Of a stretch of 64,000 nucleotides of DNA, positions 11,744 through 23,110 are shown piece after piece. The position numbers and the translations under genes were made by a program. The notes under the pieces are model-generated. The model ran no database searches. It saw only the letters and a program-made list of their open reading frames with translations, and was not told where the DNA came from. This DNA comes from Paramacrobiotus metropolitanus (lineage: Eukaryota > Tardigrada > Eutardigrada > Parachela > Macrobiotidae): assembly GCF_019649055.1 (NCBI RefSeq), contig NW_026570308.1, positions 310,001 through 374,000 of the forward strand, in the 5' to 3' direction. Numbering within the stretch: the stretch's first letter is position 1; every line of letters starts with the position of its first letter.

Positions 11744-13042
11744 TCAAACTGTTGAAGTAAGTTGGGTTAATTGGCGGTGATGTACATGTCTTGCCGCCTT
11801 TCTTTCGCAACACCTTGTTACGATTTTCCAGGCTTTCTTCCCATAGTCCGGACTGACCAAGCAGTAGACGAGGAAACTCAGAGAATAATTCGCGAAGTAC
11901 GAATGAATCCTTATCGCTTCAAACACCGTGAGTGATGCATCCGGTACCCGGTACGCGCACAGATTTTCCAGCAGTTCGTACATGATGAAAGGCGCTTTCA
12001 GTACGGCATTCATACAGCTGGCAAGATCAGCAGGCGCACAGCCGCTATGTGTCGTGACGGGCGAGGATTGTTATTGGCGGCGACTTGGGGAGATTTGTAC
12101 CGGCACATCAGGAACAAGATAACCACAACATTCGATGAGAGGATGGCAAAGAAAGTGAAAACGATGATAAATGACTGCAAATTAAATCCAGAAGAAATTT
12201 GTTGCACTATAGCACTTCGATTTCGTTCGCAAACTGGTCACTTTTTGGACACGGATCCCCACATCGATCACCCAAACTTTTTTAAAACCTTTTTTAAAAA
12301 TCAAACTTTTTTAAATCAAACTTTCTTAAAGATCAAACTTTTTTAAAAATACCGGATCTTAAAAATGATAGTTTTACGCATTTCGAGTAGATACATTTTT
12401 TCTTTTAGCTTAAGATCGCGCATTACCACAAGTACCCATATGATAACCACGATTACTGATCTTACGAAAACGGAAATATGTGTACAAAAGCTCTAGAAAT
12501 AACTGCAGAAACCAGTGAACTGGTATTTGTTCCGCGCTATCGTTTCTTAGGTTTTATTTACAAAATGAAAATCAGTTGACTTAAGGAGTGAAGTAAACTA
12601 AACTGTTTATCCTGCGCGTTTAACAGATTTTTTAAACATGGGTGATCGGTGTACTGGTCCGAATACTAAACAAAATTGGTTGACGTGCGAAGTCAAAATA
12701 CCCTAGTTAAAACAAGACTGAACAAGTTCAGAGTGCTGTACTTATAACTTCAGTTTCTCCGTCATTAACATATCTACATATTCTCGTGTACGTGACCTTT
12801 GGTCACATTTTTCGCACCACTTCTTTCGTGTGAACGCGGCTCCACTCCATCAACCAACGACTATGCGGCTGAACTTCGTAGCCGTCCGACAAGGAGAAGG
12901 TTTTGATATAGTCGAAGAGCCACATCACAACAGCCAGCATCACGAGCAGGATAATGACAGCTCGTATTCGGCTCGCTGTAACGACTGTCCGACTCTTCAA
13001 TGGGAAGAGAACGTTGATGAGATGAGCAAGATTGAAAACCAA
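11744..13042 (-). pseudogene. Rhodopsin-like GPCR, TM4-TM7 region, probably broken
   Basis: Three minus-strand pieces read as consecutive parts of one 7TM receptor. 13042-12803 has the loop-2 motif FPLKSR followed by a TM4-like segment. 12174-12010 has a TM5-like segment, SFIIVFTFF to VVVILFLMC, just after a good acceptor (TTTGCAG on the minus strand), then a basic loop 3. 12013-11744 has TM6/TM7, with FANYSLSFLVY in the place of the usual NPxxY and a basic tail. Between the second and third piece the frame changes inside TM6 with no room for an intron, so this copy is a pseudogene or has a sequence error. TM1-3 were not found. The ligand class cannot be told. Confidence 0.45.
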
Positions 13043-13699
13043 TAGTGTCCTACAGGTTTAAAACTATTTGTGACTAGCGTGACCGCGGTCGTGACAGCTC
13101 AAGAGGTCGCGGGACATTTCGTCGTGGGACATTTTGCCACACGTTTTTCGTCGCAGCGGCTAATCTGTTTTGGGACAAGTCGTTTTGCAGCCGTTTTGCT
13201 GTGTGACACTTGATCGCGCGACTCGTGGGGAGTCGAAAAATTATCGACTGGTATATGGCAGCGAACAGTCACATGACTATTTGCCTCAAAAACGGAATGT
13301 CCTTAAACGAAATATCCGTAAAACAAAAAGTCCCGTAACGATCTCTCGCGTAGCCCGTACTCGAAAGGTGACTTTAAGGAGCAAGTAGGCAAGCTGTCAT
13401 AAGTTCTTAACGGAGCAGTCTCGAAATGTTTTACCAGTCGGAAGCTATGAACCCAACGTCAGCAGCTGTAACGAAGAAGAATCCACTCCTTAAGGTGGAT
13501 GCATTCTCCTGTGGAAAAATAAATCCTTAGAATTTTAGTCGTCAAGATAGCCTCGCCCAGGTTGTAGCGCGCCTCATGCATAAATAACAGTAGCAATCCA
13601 CAGGCTTCGAGTAATTGCAGGACGCAGAAGTTACAGAACTAGCAATAATTATAAATCTTACAGATTTGTCGAGCTCCAAAATGTAGTACGAAATGCAGT
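13043..13699. other. No gene; degenerate fold-back-like sequence
   Basis: GGGACATTTCGTC-type repeats near 13110 face loosely complementary AACGGAATGTCC blocks near 13290, suggesting an old fold-back element. I see no coding signal. Confidence 0.3.
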
Positions 13700-15045
13700 T
13701 GTGAAGTATGTGGAAAGTACGTAATAATAATGAGTAGCTTTAATAATACATGTTCACTGCAGCTGGCCAACTAGATGACTAAATCAGTAACAAGTAGAAC
13801 AGTACAGCAATAGAATACAACCTGAGTTGCTAGGATGTAAACAACATGTGTACGGAGTACAACAACATGAATTCACGAGACACCACACTCTTCCCCACGT
13901 ATCGAAGGAATGTGATACGTATGAATAAAGAATTGTATAAAAGAATGAATTTGTATTGTACTAGCGCTAAAGTAAATTGTAATGTAAAACGGATAAGTAA
14001 TTGTACGAAGTAAGCAAGTACAGTATGTAAAGTATTAACCAAGCAATAATAATCCAGTAGTACTTATCATTCACCGGAGGCAGAGTACTGTACTGGCAGA
14101 ACTTGTACTGTGCAGCAGTTGAAATCCATAAAATGAGTACGGCGCCGTATGTGGGTGGATTCTGCTGCAGGATCCATACTGACCCAGGTAGTACTAGTTC
14201 ACCGGATGTACGCATCTTCCAAACTGGTACGCAACGGTATCCAGGGTGTACGGCGTAAGAAATGCCTGTATTTCAGTGAAGGTACTGGGAAGAACTTGTA
14301 CGTTGGAATTCAAGCACGTACGGAACGTCGCTGGTAAATTGAATAGGCTGTACGAAAGCCAGTGTATGGTAGGTCAGCCATGGCAACAGCCATGTAGGTC
14401 CTTGCTTTCAGTGCGAGGAGCCAGGTTCTTCAGTTGTCCTTGAAGAAGGGCGTTCTGCAAAGAACCAAAACGGTGTCCGCTGCTGCTGGAATGAACGGTC
14501 AGCAGACTAACTGCGGACGGTGGCTGCATGTTGCCGTAAGGCTGCGGATTTCCGTGGAAGCCAAAATTGCTCCGTAAGGAACAAACGGCAGATACTGCAC
14601 TTCGGTACCGACGTTACGGAAATGGAACCATGCCAGCATCGTGGCGGAGGATATGTGGCAAGCATTCGTTGCCGAAAAAGGAACGGGGATGACCTTGTTC
14701 ACGTGGGCGGAGTCCATGGTTAGAATGCATGCGATCCTCTAACCCAGGCAGAACTGTCCATGGAGTGGCGGTGACGGAATAGGACGTAGTAATATGGCAC
14801 GAAACCAGTATAACAGTAGTACATAGTATGCATGAGATCGAATAATCCTTCACGCCATTGTGAAGTATGTGGAAAGTACGTAATAATAATGAGTAGCTTT
14901 AATAATACATGTTCACAGCAGCTGGCCAACTAGATGACTAAATCAGTAACAAGTAGAACAGTACAGCAATAGAAACAACCTGAGTTGCTAGGATGTAAAC
15001 AACATGTCGACGGAGTACAACAACATGAATTCACGAGACACCACA
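13700..15045 (-). mobile_element. TRIM: miniature LTR retrotransposon, 1,346 bp
   Basis: Two direct repeats of about 188 bp (13700-13887 and 14859-15045) start TGTGAAG and end CCACA, differ at only about four positions, and are flanked by the 5-bp target duplication GCAGT. On the minus strand a purine-rich tract (GGGGAAGAG, complement of 13888-13896) directly precedes one LTR. A TGG-starting primer-site-like stretch (complement of 14847-14857) lies one base after the other. This fixes the orientation as minus. The interior of about 970 bp encodes no gag or pol, so it needs proteins from another element. The near-identical LTRs mean a recent insertion. Confidence 0.85.
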
Positions 15046-15772
15046 GCAGTGAAACCATGTAAAAACAAAAGGATTACAGTTACGATTTAAACACAAGTGT
15101 TTGTTGTCTACAAATTGCAAGAAATAATTGTGGGGGATTTGGATAATTTTTGCACAGAGTATATTACGTCACTCCATTTGTGTTTTCTGAGATGCTGCGT
15201 GTTATCCGTTCTTAACTTTGAATATACGTCGTATAAGGATCGTCAGTTTACATTTCAACTTGTACAAAGTCTAAACTTTGGCCTGTGTTTAACTAATTCC
15301 ACAGTCAAAATTAATGGGTTGTTAAGACTGGTCTAACACCGCCGGTGCGGCAGCTTCCGGGACAAAAACTGACACAACATTTGTACACCTTCAAAGAGTT
15401 ATTGGTCGGGGCGTCGAGCATTCAGAGGCTGGTTTGTTATCCGATCTTCTAAATAATCTTTTGGTCGAATGTCCAAACGCCAGCAGAATTTTGTTGCCGA
15501 CCGAATTTTTATGTAGTCAAAACGCCGGCAGAATTTCTTGGTCTATGTGCATTAATTTCTTTCATTTTACCTTTTTTTGTTTATTAATTTTTTGTCTTCC
15601 TTTTTTCTGACATTTAATCTTTTTGGAATTTGCTTACAGCAACAACTCCCCAGCTGGATGTTGCTCAAACAGTTCTCACGCCCATGTATCTGTATACAAA
15701 TCATGTAGCTCCACGCTGTCATAAATATTGTAACAAAGGTTTTGGGTGCGCGCAAGCGAAAGTTTCGCGTAT
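15046..15772. other. No gene seen
   Basis: AT-rich sequence without recognisable exons. Near 15460-15545 there are imperfect CGCCGGCAGAATTT repeats that look like diverged fold-back DNA. Confidence 0.35.
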
Positions 15773-16429
15773 GTAGCCGGCAGAAAGGTTTACGGGTTTA
15801 TGGTTTACGATCGAAGGGGCCGCGTAAACCTTTCCGCAGAAATCCGGCAGAAAGGTTTACGATACGTTAACCATCCTGCCGGATTGTGTAAACCTTTCTG
15901 TCGGCGGCACCATTGAAGCTTAAACCTTTCTGCCGGCGGCATCCATTGATCAACAATGGCATCACAATGGCCATTTTTTGTAAGCGCGCGACCTATCGAA
16001 GATAGTACGTACTTGCACAGTAGAGGGAGTTGCGGGTGTACAGGTATATACTAAGTGCAGCTTATCATGATTTCGCAAAAATTGCAGTAAGATGTAGATA
16101 AGAAATTGCTGGATATCCTTACGACACCGCACGCGACTACTGCAAATACTGGCCTCGAAAGAACCTACATCGTCAGCAATTTTATTGCTCAATCATGATG
16201 TGCTGCACTGGGCATATATCTGTGCGTCTGCAACTCTTTCTACTGTGCAAGTCCCTATCACAAATTCCGCGTCTACAAACAATGGCATTGTTGTGTCACT
16301 GTCGATCAATGGATGCCGCCGGCAGAAAGGTTTACGGCTCCGGCAGAAAGGTTAATGCAATTCGACAGAAAGGTTTACGCGGCTCCTTTGATCGTAAACC
16401 ATTAACCCGTAAACCTTTCTGCCGGTGAC
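15773..16429. mobile_element. Fold-back element, family with GCCGGCAGAAAGG ends (copy B)
   Basis: This is the same family as 8722-8903. GTAGCCGGCAGAAAGG at 15773 is mirrored by CCTTTCTGCCGGTGAC ending at 16429, and each arm contains further CGGCAGAAAGGTTTACG units. Inside lies a second inverted pair (GGCATCCATTGATC near 15938 and GATCAATGGATGCC near 16304), so it is a long nested fold-back or one element inside another. No coding sequence was found. Confidence 0.7.
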
Positions 16430-17688
16430 AAACGCTCCTTGGTATCGTTCCCTGATCATATCTACCTCTCATGTCCCTGATATAATTTCATAAGATAACC
16501 GATTAGGGAGTTTGTTTCCGCCGTCATATTCCATCCGAAAATCGGCTTCAAAAAGAGTTCGTAGAAAAATTTCAAACGCTTTGAAAAGATTTTAGCCGTG
16601 CGCACACCCGAAACCCCGTACAAACACCCGTGCACGCACCATCGACCTAATCATTTATTTCCGTTTTGCATCCAGTTTTGTTGGTGGGTTTTTCAGTTTT
16701 CAGTGTCGACCGTAGTCGCGACTCTCTTAGGTTTTCTGCTGAATAACTGCTGAGGTTAGAGAACTGCTTGTTCCAAACATATTCAAATATACACTACAAA
16801 AATGACGAACTTTTGGTGACTATTTACTGCATATCGACTATGCGATTTGCAGATTATCGAAAATATGAGGGTGCTGTTACAGTGGTTCGGATCAAATGGC
16901 TTCACTTATTGCATACAGAAAAGGACGTAAGCCACGAAGCGCTGTGCTTCACTGCCTGCTGCCTGCCACTACAGGTAAGTATTGCTTAGCATTTTATGTG
17001 GATGGGCATAAGAATAACTTAGTGCTGCTTAGTGTTTATCATACGAAATGACCTTTGCAGTTAGGCACACTCATTGTATTTATGTGAAATCCGGTTTCCA
17101 TTCGTCGCTCTAAGCAATCCGCTTTCTGCGCGCCATCGGCTCATTTGGCCAGTTTGTTCGCCAGTTTACAGGTTCAGCATGATGAAATGGATAGTAACCG
17201 GATACGACATGTGCAGTGCAGCACCATAATTCGAGGTGTTAAAAGCCTGCAGACAGAATATAATATGGTTACATTACGGATGCGGATAATAATAACAGAA
17301 TCTGATGTCAATGGTGCTCAACTTAGCAAAATATTTGCAACGGTCATTCTGTATGTCTGTGTATGGCATTCCTTTGAGCTTATCAATGATAGACATTTTA
17401 AGCAAGCAGTTTGTTGTGTGGTGCTTTCTTAAGTTCGTATTCGACGAAACACAAACTGAACCGTTTTTATTTGATCTTTTGAGTTTGGGTATTTGCTTTC
17501 AGCGCCTGTCCGATTAGCATTAGCTGGCTACTACAAATCTTGGCACCTGTCATTATATATAACATTCGGTCCATGTCAATATCTTTTGAACGGTACACAG
17601 TATTTGAACAACATTGCTGGCTCACTTATAAACATCCTGGTTAATTCAGCTTTAATGGTTATAAAACAAAATTGTGTTGCGCGTCATA
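16430..17688. other. No gene seen; upstream region of FMRP-like/F-box copy 1
   Basis: AT-rich, with short open frames only. It probably holds the promoter and any 5' untranslated exon of the gene starting at 17689, but I cannot point to a specific signal. Confidence 0.3.
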
Positions 17689-19584
17689 ATGAGTAGCTTC
17701 CGAGCATTTTCCCGAAGTGCTCCAAGGTTTAACGCCGTTGTTGTGGAGGGCGGTGACGGTCTGCTGCAGCACTGTTGGGTGATTAATGTTTATGACGGAG
17801 GACTTATTGTCGATTTCGACGTTCCCGACAGAAGAGCGGAGCCGGTTAAATACGGACACGCATTCCATCGCTATTCGCAAGGGGAATGCTGCTATGATGA
17901 ATATGTAGTATACCACTTTCGGAATGCTCTACAACGCGAACCTATTCCGCATATTGAAGTGCTGGGACGCTTTACGTGCAATCAACCGTGGACATGGTAT
18001 CCCGCTCAGCTTCTCCTCGGTTGCTTGTTGTGGAGAGAATTTGTCTTGGTGGAGATAAGGCTTCGTCATCGCGTGGTCCGCCAAATAGTTTCTGCTAATG
18101 CATTGCGCATTGTGCCGGCAACTGGAGACGCGGCCAAGGAGGTCCGCAAAGGTGCGTTTGTTATTAAATCATGCTCCTTGGCCGAAAACTTATGGTGTGT
18201 GAATCCAACTGAAATTAATCAATGGAATCTGACCAGCGAAGCGTTTCAAGCCTACGAAAGAGAACCAGGTGATAATTCACGACTCCATTCAGCTTGTCCG
18301 GTTTATGTAGACCATGGAAAGCTGGTTTATCTCCAGCTCACAGGCGATGTGGCGTTAGAAGATGACCACACCGGTTCAGTGGTAAGAAATAACTAAAACC
18401 TATGAACAGCTGATACGGTCATTTTGAATGTAAATCCAAGCACGTGAAAGCAAAAAGGATTTGGATTCGAGTCGGTTTACAGATCGTTCAATGGTGCCAA
18501 CACACACCATTAAACCTCCCGTTGGCCATTTACTAAACAATGTCCCTGTTTACGGATAAGTAAATGTTTAATGCGCTAAAGGTATACTCGTATACCTCGT
18601 TAAGGTATACCCGCTCAAGGTATATTGACGGTATTAAATATTGTAGGGACATGCATACTTAGTATAGCAACTTTTTGCGTTTCATTATCAGCCGCTAATC
18701 TGCGGGGTATCCTAGTCCCGTAACAAAAATCTAGCTTGCTGAAATGAAACATTAGAAAAACAAATAATTTTCAGATATCGTATGTTGTTCGAATGAAAGC
18801 GGACATGGAAAGGCGTCCGTGCGAAGGCTGGCTGCTGGATCAATTGCGCTGGATTCCACCGGCGAAACCCTTTTCTCCACACTCATCCGAAGACTCCACT
18901 GCATCCATATCAGACTTAGGTCAACTCCCACTGGAGATTCTTCAGCTGACCTTTGACTGTCAGCTCACTGTGGATCGCGTCAAGTGTCGCCGTGTTTGCT
19001 CGCTGTGGAACGCGCTGCTTGGCACAGCGGCGATCAGTGCCGTGGTGTGGGTAACCTTCTCTGCGGCCAAAGTTCCCGACAGAAACACAGCTTCCCATGC
19101 CGTGCGCGATGTGTGGCGGCGTTCTGCGTCCACTGTTGGTGCCTCCTTGTGGATGTGCATCACGTCTGCTACTCAGCGGATTATTATTAGCAATGCGCTC
19201 TTTGATTGCGTTCATAAGGTCATGAGCGATTGCATGCGTATCATCTCGTTGGTTAGCAAGGATTCGTGCGCCGGCAAAAGATTTACTGTCATTCTGCACA
19301 AAGCCCATTTGCATCTGGGCAGTTGTTTCTTCAACAATATGAATAAGACTTCCTTTGGTAAGGAAGGTGAGGAAGACAGAGTGGCCTGCGTAGTTGATAC
19401 GCTGTTGTGGAAAGACTGTACGATGGGTGCCGCATACGCTAACGATGTCTGGCTAGGCAAACTTTTGCGCTGTAGTAGAATACCGGCACATCCAGGAGAC
19501 CTGCAGTTTCCATCCAAAGTGCGCTGTTTCGTAGAAAACCACCTTTGCGGCGTATGTTCTGCTTCATTCGAGCGCTCTGATTAG
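17689..19584 (+). CDS. FMRP-like tandem Agenet + F-box protein, copy 1 (C-terminally truncated)
   Basis: Two exons: 17689-18381 (231 codons, donor GTAAGA) and 18775-19584, phase 0 at the junction; about 500 aa. Exon 1 follows the layout of the FMRP/FXR N-terminal domain: a first Tudor/Agenet-like barrel (NAVVVEGGDG...WVINV), a second one with WTWYPAQLL and a VEIRL strand, then a linker like the KH0 region. Exon 2 has an F-box-like helix set (LPLEILQLTF, RRVCSLWNALL) and a family-specific C-terminal part. Compared with copies 2 and 3 the protein departs from the family after HLCGV and stops early, and exon 3 is missing. FMRP Agenet modules bind methyl-lysine or protein partners, and F-box proteins recruit substrates to SCF ubiquitin ligase. 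That this protein does either is inferred. It starts at the ATG matching copy 3. Confidence 0.72.
18382..18774 (+). other. Intron 1 of copy 1
   Basis: The donor GTAAGA follows CAGTG and the acceptor is AATAATTTTCAG. Phase 0 on both sides. It contains small repeats of GTATAC type near 18580-18620. Confidence 0.65.
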
Positions 19585-21079
19585 CAAGATTGCCTATTCG
19601 GTGGTACTGCTGTTGTGGCTCATACAGGAAAAATGTTTTTTGACACCGTGGTTGTTGATTTTGTTATGGTCTGGGGTTTTATGTATTTATTGTGAAATGC
19701 TATGGCGAATTCTGAATGTTTCGTCTTCAGTTTGTGTTACCTATTATATGATGTAACTGATATTTTTAATGTGTATCCATTTGGTGTGCAGATTAGTTTA
19801 GTTTATTTTTTATTTGTGATTCGTTGATGTATTCTTTACTTATTTCAGTTACTTGTATATGTTGGCCCTTGAGCGCAGTATTCGACTCCTTTTTCGAAGT
19901 TTCCGTTTTGAACAGTAATGACTCCTGGTTTCTTATTGCCAAAACCAGTAGCTTATTACATTAGCACATACTCACAGTACTTACAAAAAGTGGAGAGCCG
20001 TAGTGCAGTGGTATTTGTGGTGGCTGTGGTACTGGTACTGCTACTACTTATTGGTATAATTAATTATGGCCAGTAGCCGGTATGCTAATATTGGGTACGT
20101 ACTGAAGCCAATAGCAAGCACAAGTTTAACGTATATAGCACACCGATAGCGTGCTTAGCTGGATGTTTTTAGTAACTTTCATTTTCACGAGGGTAGCGCT
20201 ATCGGCTATCGGTGTAACCATACTAGCGCCGTCCATTGTACTCTGTCCATTTACTCATTGTACTTGTACCACTTCTATGTATTGCAAAAGGAATTCCGAA
20301 CCTCAGCTTCCCTGTTTTGTATCTCCCGATATAAACTCGTTTAGATAATATTGTCCATATCATGTTAGAAGCGTCATTCATTAAGGAAGCGATGTAAAAA
20401 CTAATTTAGTCAAGCTTCAAGCAAATCGGCTTTAATGCTGTCCAACAAAACGGTACATCTTTTGCATTAAACTGAATTTAAAACACATGCACAAAACTCT
20501 AATCCGAATCTGAAAACATATGCTTCAAACTGAAATACTACAAAACCAAAAACAGTAAACGGTACATACATAGGTCATAGACGCTCGCTTTTGCTTGATT
20601 AAACCGCCATCCCCCTGATGCGTTTTGTCTCACTATTCAGGTAACGCTGTGTCCGCTTGCCATCAAAATTAATGCATGTATAATGTATTTTGATTCAATG
20701 GTCTTAATCGACTAAATCTTAGCATTACAATCATCAAAGTTCATTATTCACATGACCTTTTATAATAAAATCAATAAAACCCGGTTTGTGTTTGCGTTCG
20801 AGACTAGCAGACTTCTGCCGCGCAGCCGGATAACCTGCTCTGGTAAATCATGAATTTTAGAAATCATATTATTGTATATTTACTGGCTGTGATTAAGTGG
20901 TTGTGATCCATTTTTCAGTACAACTGTACAAGTACAACCGAAATTATAATCCAGTACGCTTGAAAGAGTAATCTGAGTGTCCCTTTCCTTAACACTGCTA
21001 AAGTTTTATTACTGTTTCCATAAGTTTAATTTTTTAAACTGATAACTGACTTTGTCGACGATTGTCGAGCCCGAGCAGA
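19585..21079. other. Intergenic, no gene seen
   Basis: AT-rich spacer between gene copies 1 and 2. The only notable pair is CACCGATAGCG near 20142 and CGCTATCGG near 20205, a loose inverted repeat. Confidence 0.4.
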
Positions 21080-23110
21080 ATGAGCACCTCCGAGCATATT
21101 CTCAAGGTGCGCTCCGTTGGAATGCGGTGGTTGTGGAGGGCAGTGACGGTCTTCTCCAGCACGGTTGGGTGATCAATGTTTGCGATGAAGGGCTTCTTGT
21201 TGATTTCGACGTTCCCGGGAAGCGAGCGCAGGCGGTTAAATGCGGACAGGCATTCGATCGGTATTCCACAAGGAGAACGCCTCTACGACGTAGACCGAAT
21301 ACTTGTTCAAAGGGAACTAGAACGTGACCTTGTCCCACAGATTGAGGTGTTGGGGCGCTTCGCATATGATCAACCGTGGACGTGGTATCCCGCCCAGCTT
21401 CTTATCCGGCGTTTATTTTGGGAAGAATTCGTCTTTGTGGAGATAAAATCTGGCCAGCGTGTGTTCCAGCAAATGATTTCTGTTGAAGCGGTGAGTTTTG
21501 TGGAGACCAACAGCGGCACAGCGAAGATTGTCCAGAAGGAAGCGTTTGTGATCAAACGGTGCACCTTGCCAAAAAGGTTTTGGGGTGTTTTGACTGGAAG
21601 CCCTTCGGGATAGCATCTGTTTGATAATGGTTCGTGGAATCTGAGCCGCGAAGTGTTGCAGGCCTTCCAAAGCGAACCGGCCAACGATTCGCGACCTTAT
21701 GCACACAAACAAGCACATGCACAACGAAAGCATTGTATATTAGGAAAATAATTCTATACACACATACATTACATAGTTGTATACTTCGGCCAAAATATTT
21801 AGCAAAAATTATGCTCACGATCACGCCTTATACGCGCCAACGGCTACAGCATGCTAAAGGACGTAGCTATGCGCAATAGCTTTTTATCACATCGCACGGC
21901 GAACTATAAATTTTACAGATAGTATTGCTATAGTAGTGCAGCAAATTTACCTTGCTAAACGGAATCATTTTATCATTTGTATAAAACTTTCAGGTACATC
22001 TTAACTTTCAGGACCTTAATAAACTTTCAGGTACATTATGTTATCGAAATCAAAACCGAGACTGAGAAGCAGTTATCTGAAGGATGGCTGCTGGCTGAAG
22101 CTCGCTGGGTTCCACCGGAACCGAATCCTCCAATCTCGGCCGGAGGTTCCGCTGAACCCTTGTCACTGCAGATGGAGATCTTGCAGCTGACCTTTCAGTT
22201 TTTGCCCACTGTGTACCGCATCAAATGTCGCCGTGTCTGCTCGCTGTGGAAGGCACTGCTGAACACAGCGGCTATCAGCGCTGTGGTGTGGGTAATCTTC
22301 TCTACGGCCAACATTCCAGAAAAAAAGAAAGCTTCCCGCGCCGAGTTTGACGTATGGCTACGTTCAGTGTACACTGTTGGCGTTTCCTTATGGAAATGCG
22401 TCACACCGGATACGCAGCGAATCATTAGTAACGCAAACCTGGGCAGCTATTATGAGGTCATGAGTGATTGCATGCGCGTCATCAAATTCGCCATCGAAAA
22501 TCCACGTACCGTCAAGAAATTCACTGTTGTTCTCCACAACGTTCGCCTGCGCTTGGACGACATTCTTTGGGCGGACGAGCCTTCTGTTGCTGTAGGGGTG
22601 CCCTCCGTTGTTGACATGTTACTGTGGAAGGATTGCACCTTCAGCGGGCCTTACGCGACTTTAAAAGCCGAACCGTTGCGCTGTGGTAGAATGCCGGTGA
22701 ATCAGGACGGCCGGAAATTCGCATCCGACCTCTGCTGCTTCGTGGAGAAACATCTTTGCGGCGTTGACCCCGATTTATCTCTTATTTCCGCGTGGATGGC
22801 CAATCTGCAAAAGGAGTGCCATGAATCGGCTCGAGTCACTTGGGTAAGTTTCCATCGACACAACGAGAACACCGTACGTGTTTTGCTAACCTGGTTTTCG
22901 CTGTAGATCCTAGCGCAGATTCTAGAGAACCAAAGTCCTCTTCGGCTACATCCTACGCATTTAAAAAAATTAGGGGAACTAAAACTGTATGCATTGAATC
23001 GTGCGATGGTCCTTAGCGAGCAGTCCCCGGATGAATGGTATCAGCGCAACTCATCGCGGTCGCATCCGGAATTCGGCAACTGGCGGAACAGTTGGGATTT
23101 TCGCCTCTAA
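21080..23110 (+). pseudogene. FMRP-like + F-box gene, copy 2: exon 1 broken, exons 2-3 intact
   Basis: Exon 1 (about 21080-21680) aligns with copy 3 but has at least three disablements: one base missing just after the ATG, a frame change near 21265 and a TAG at about 21611; the usual donor is gone. Exon 2 (22031-22843) is fully open from a good acceptor (AACTTTCAG) to a donor GTAAGT. Exon 3 (22907-23110) follows a short intron and ends at TAA. Exon 2 carries the F-box helices (LQMEILQLTF, RRVCSLWKALL) and keeps the C-terminal part lost in copy 1. The protein part encoded by exons 2-3 could still be made if transcription starts downstream of exon 1; otherwise the locus is a pseudogene. Confidence 0.68.

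Noticed and set aside
18916-19517. Long minus-strand open frames opposite F-box exon 2 of copy 1
   Set aside because: Similar mirror frames occur opposite copies 2 and 3; they follow from the codon use of the real exons.
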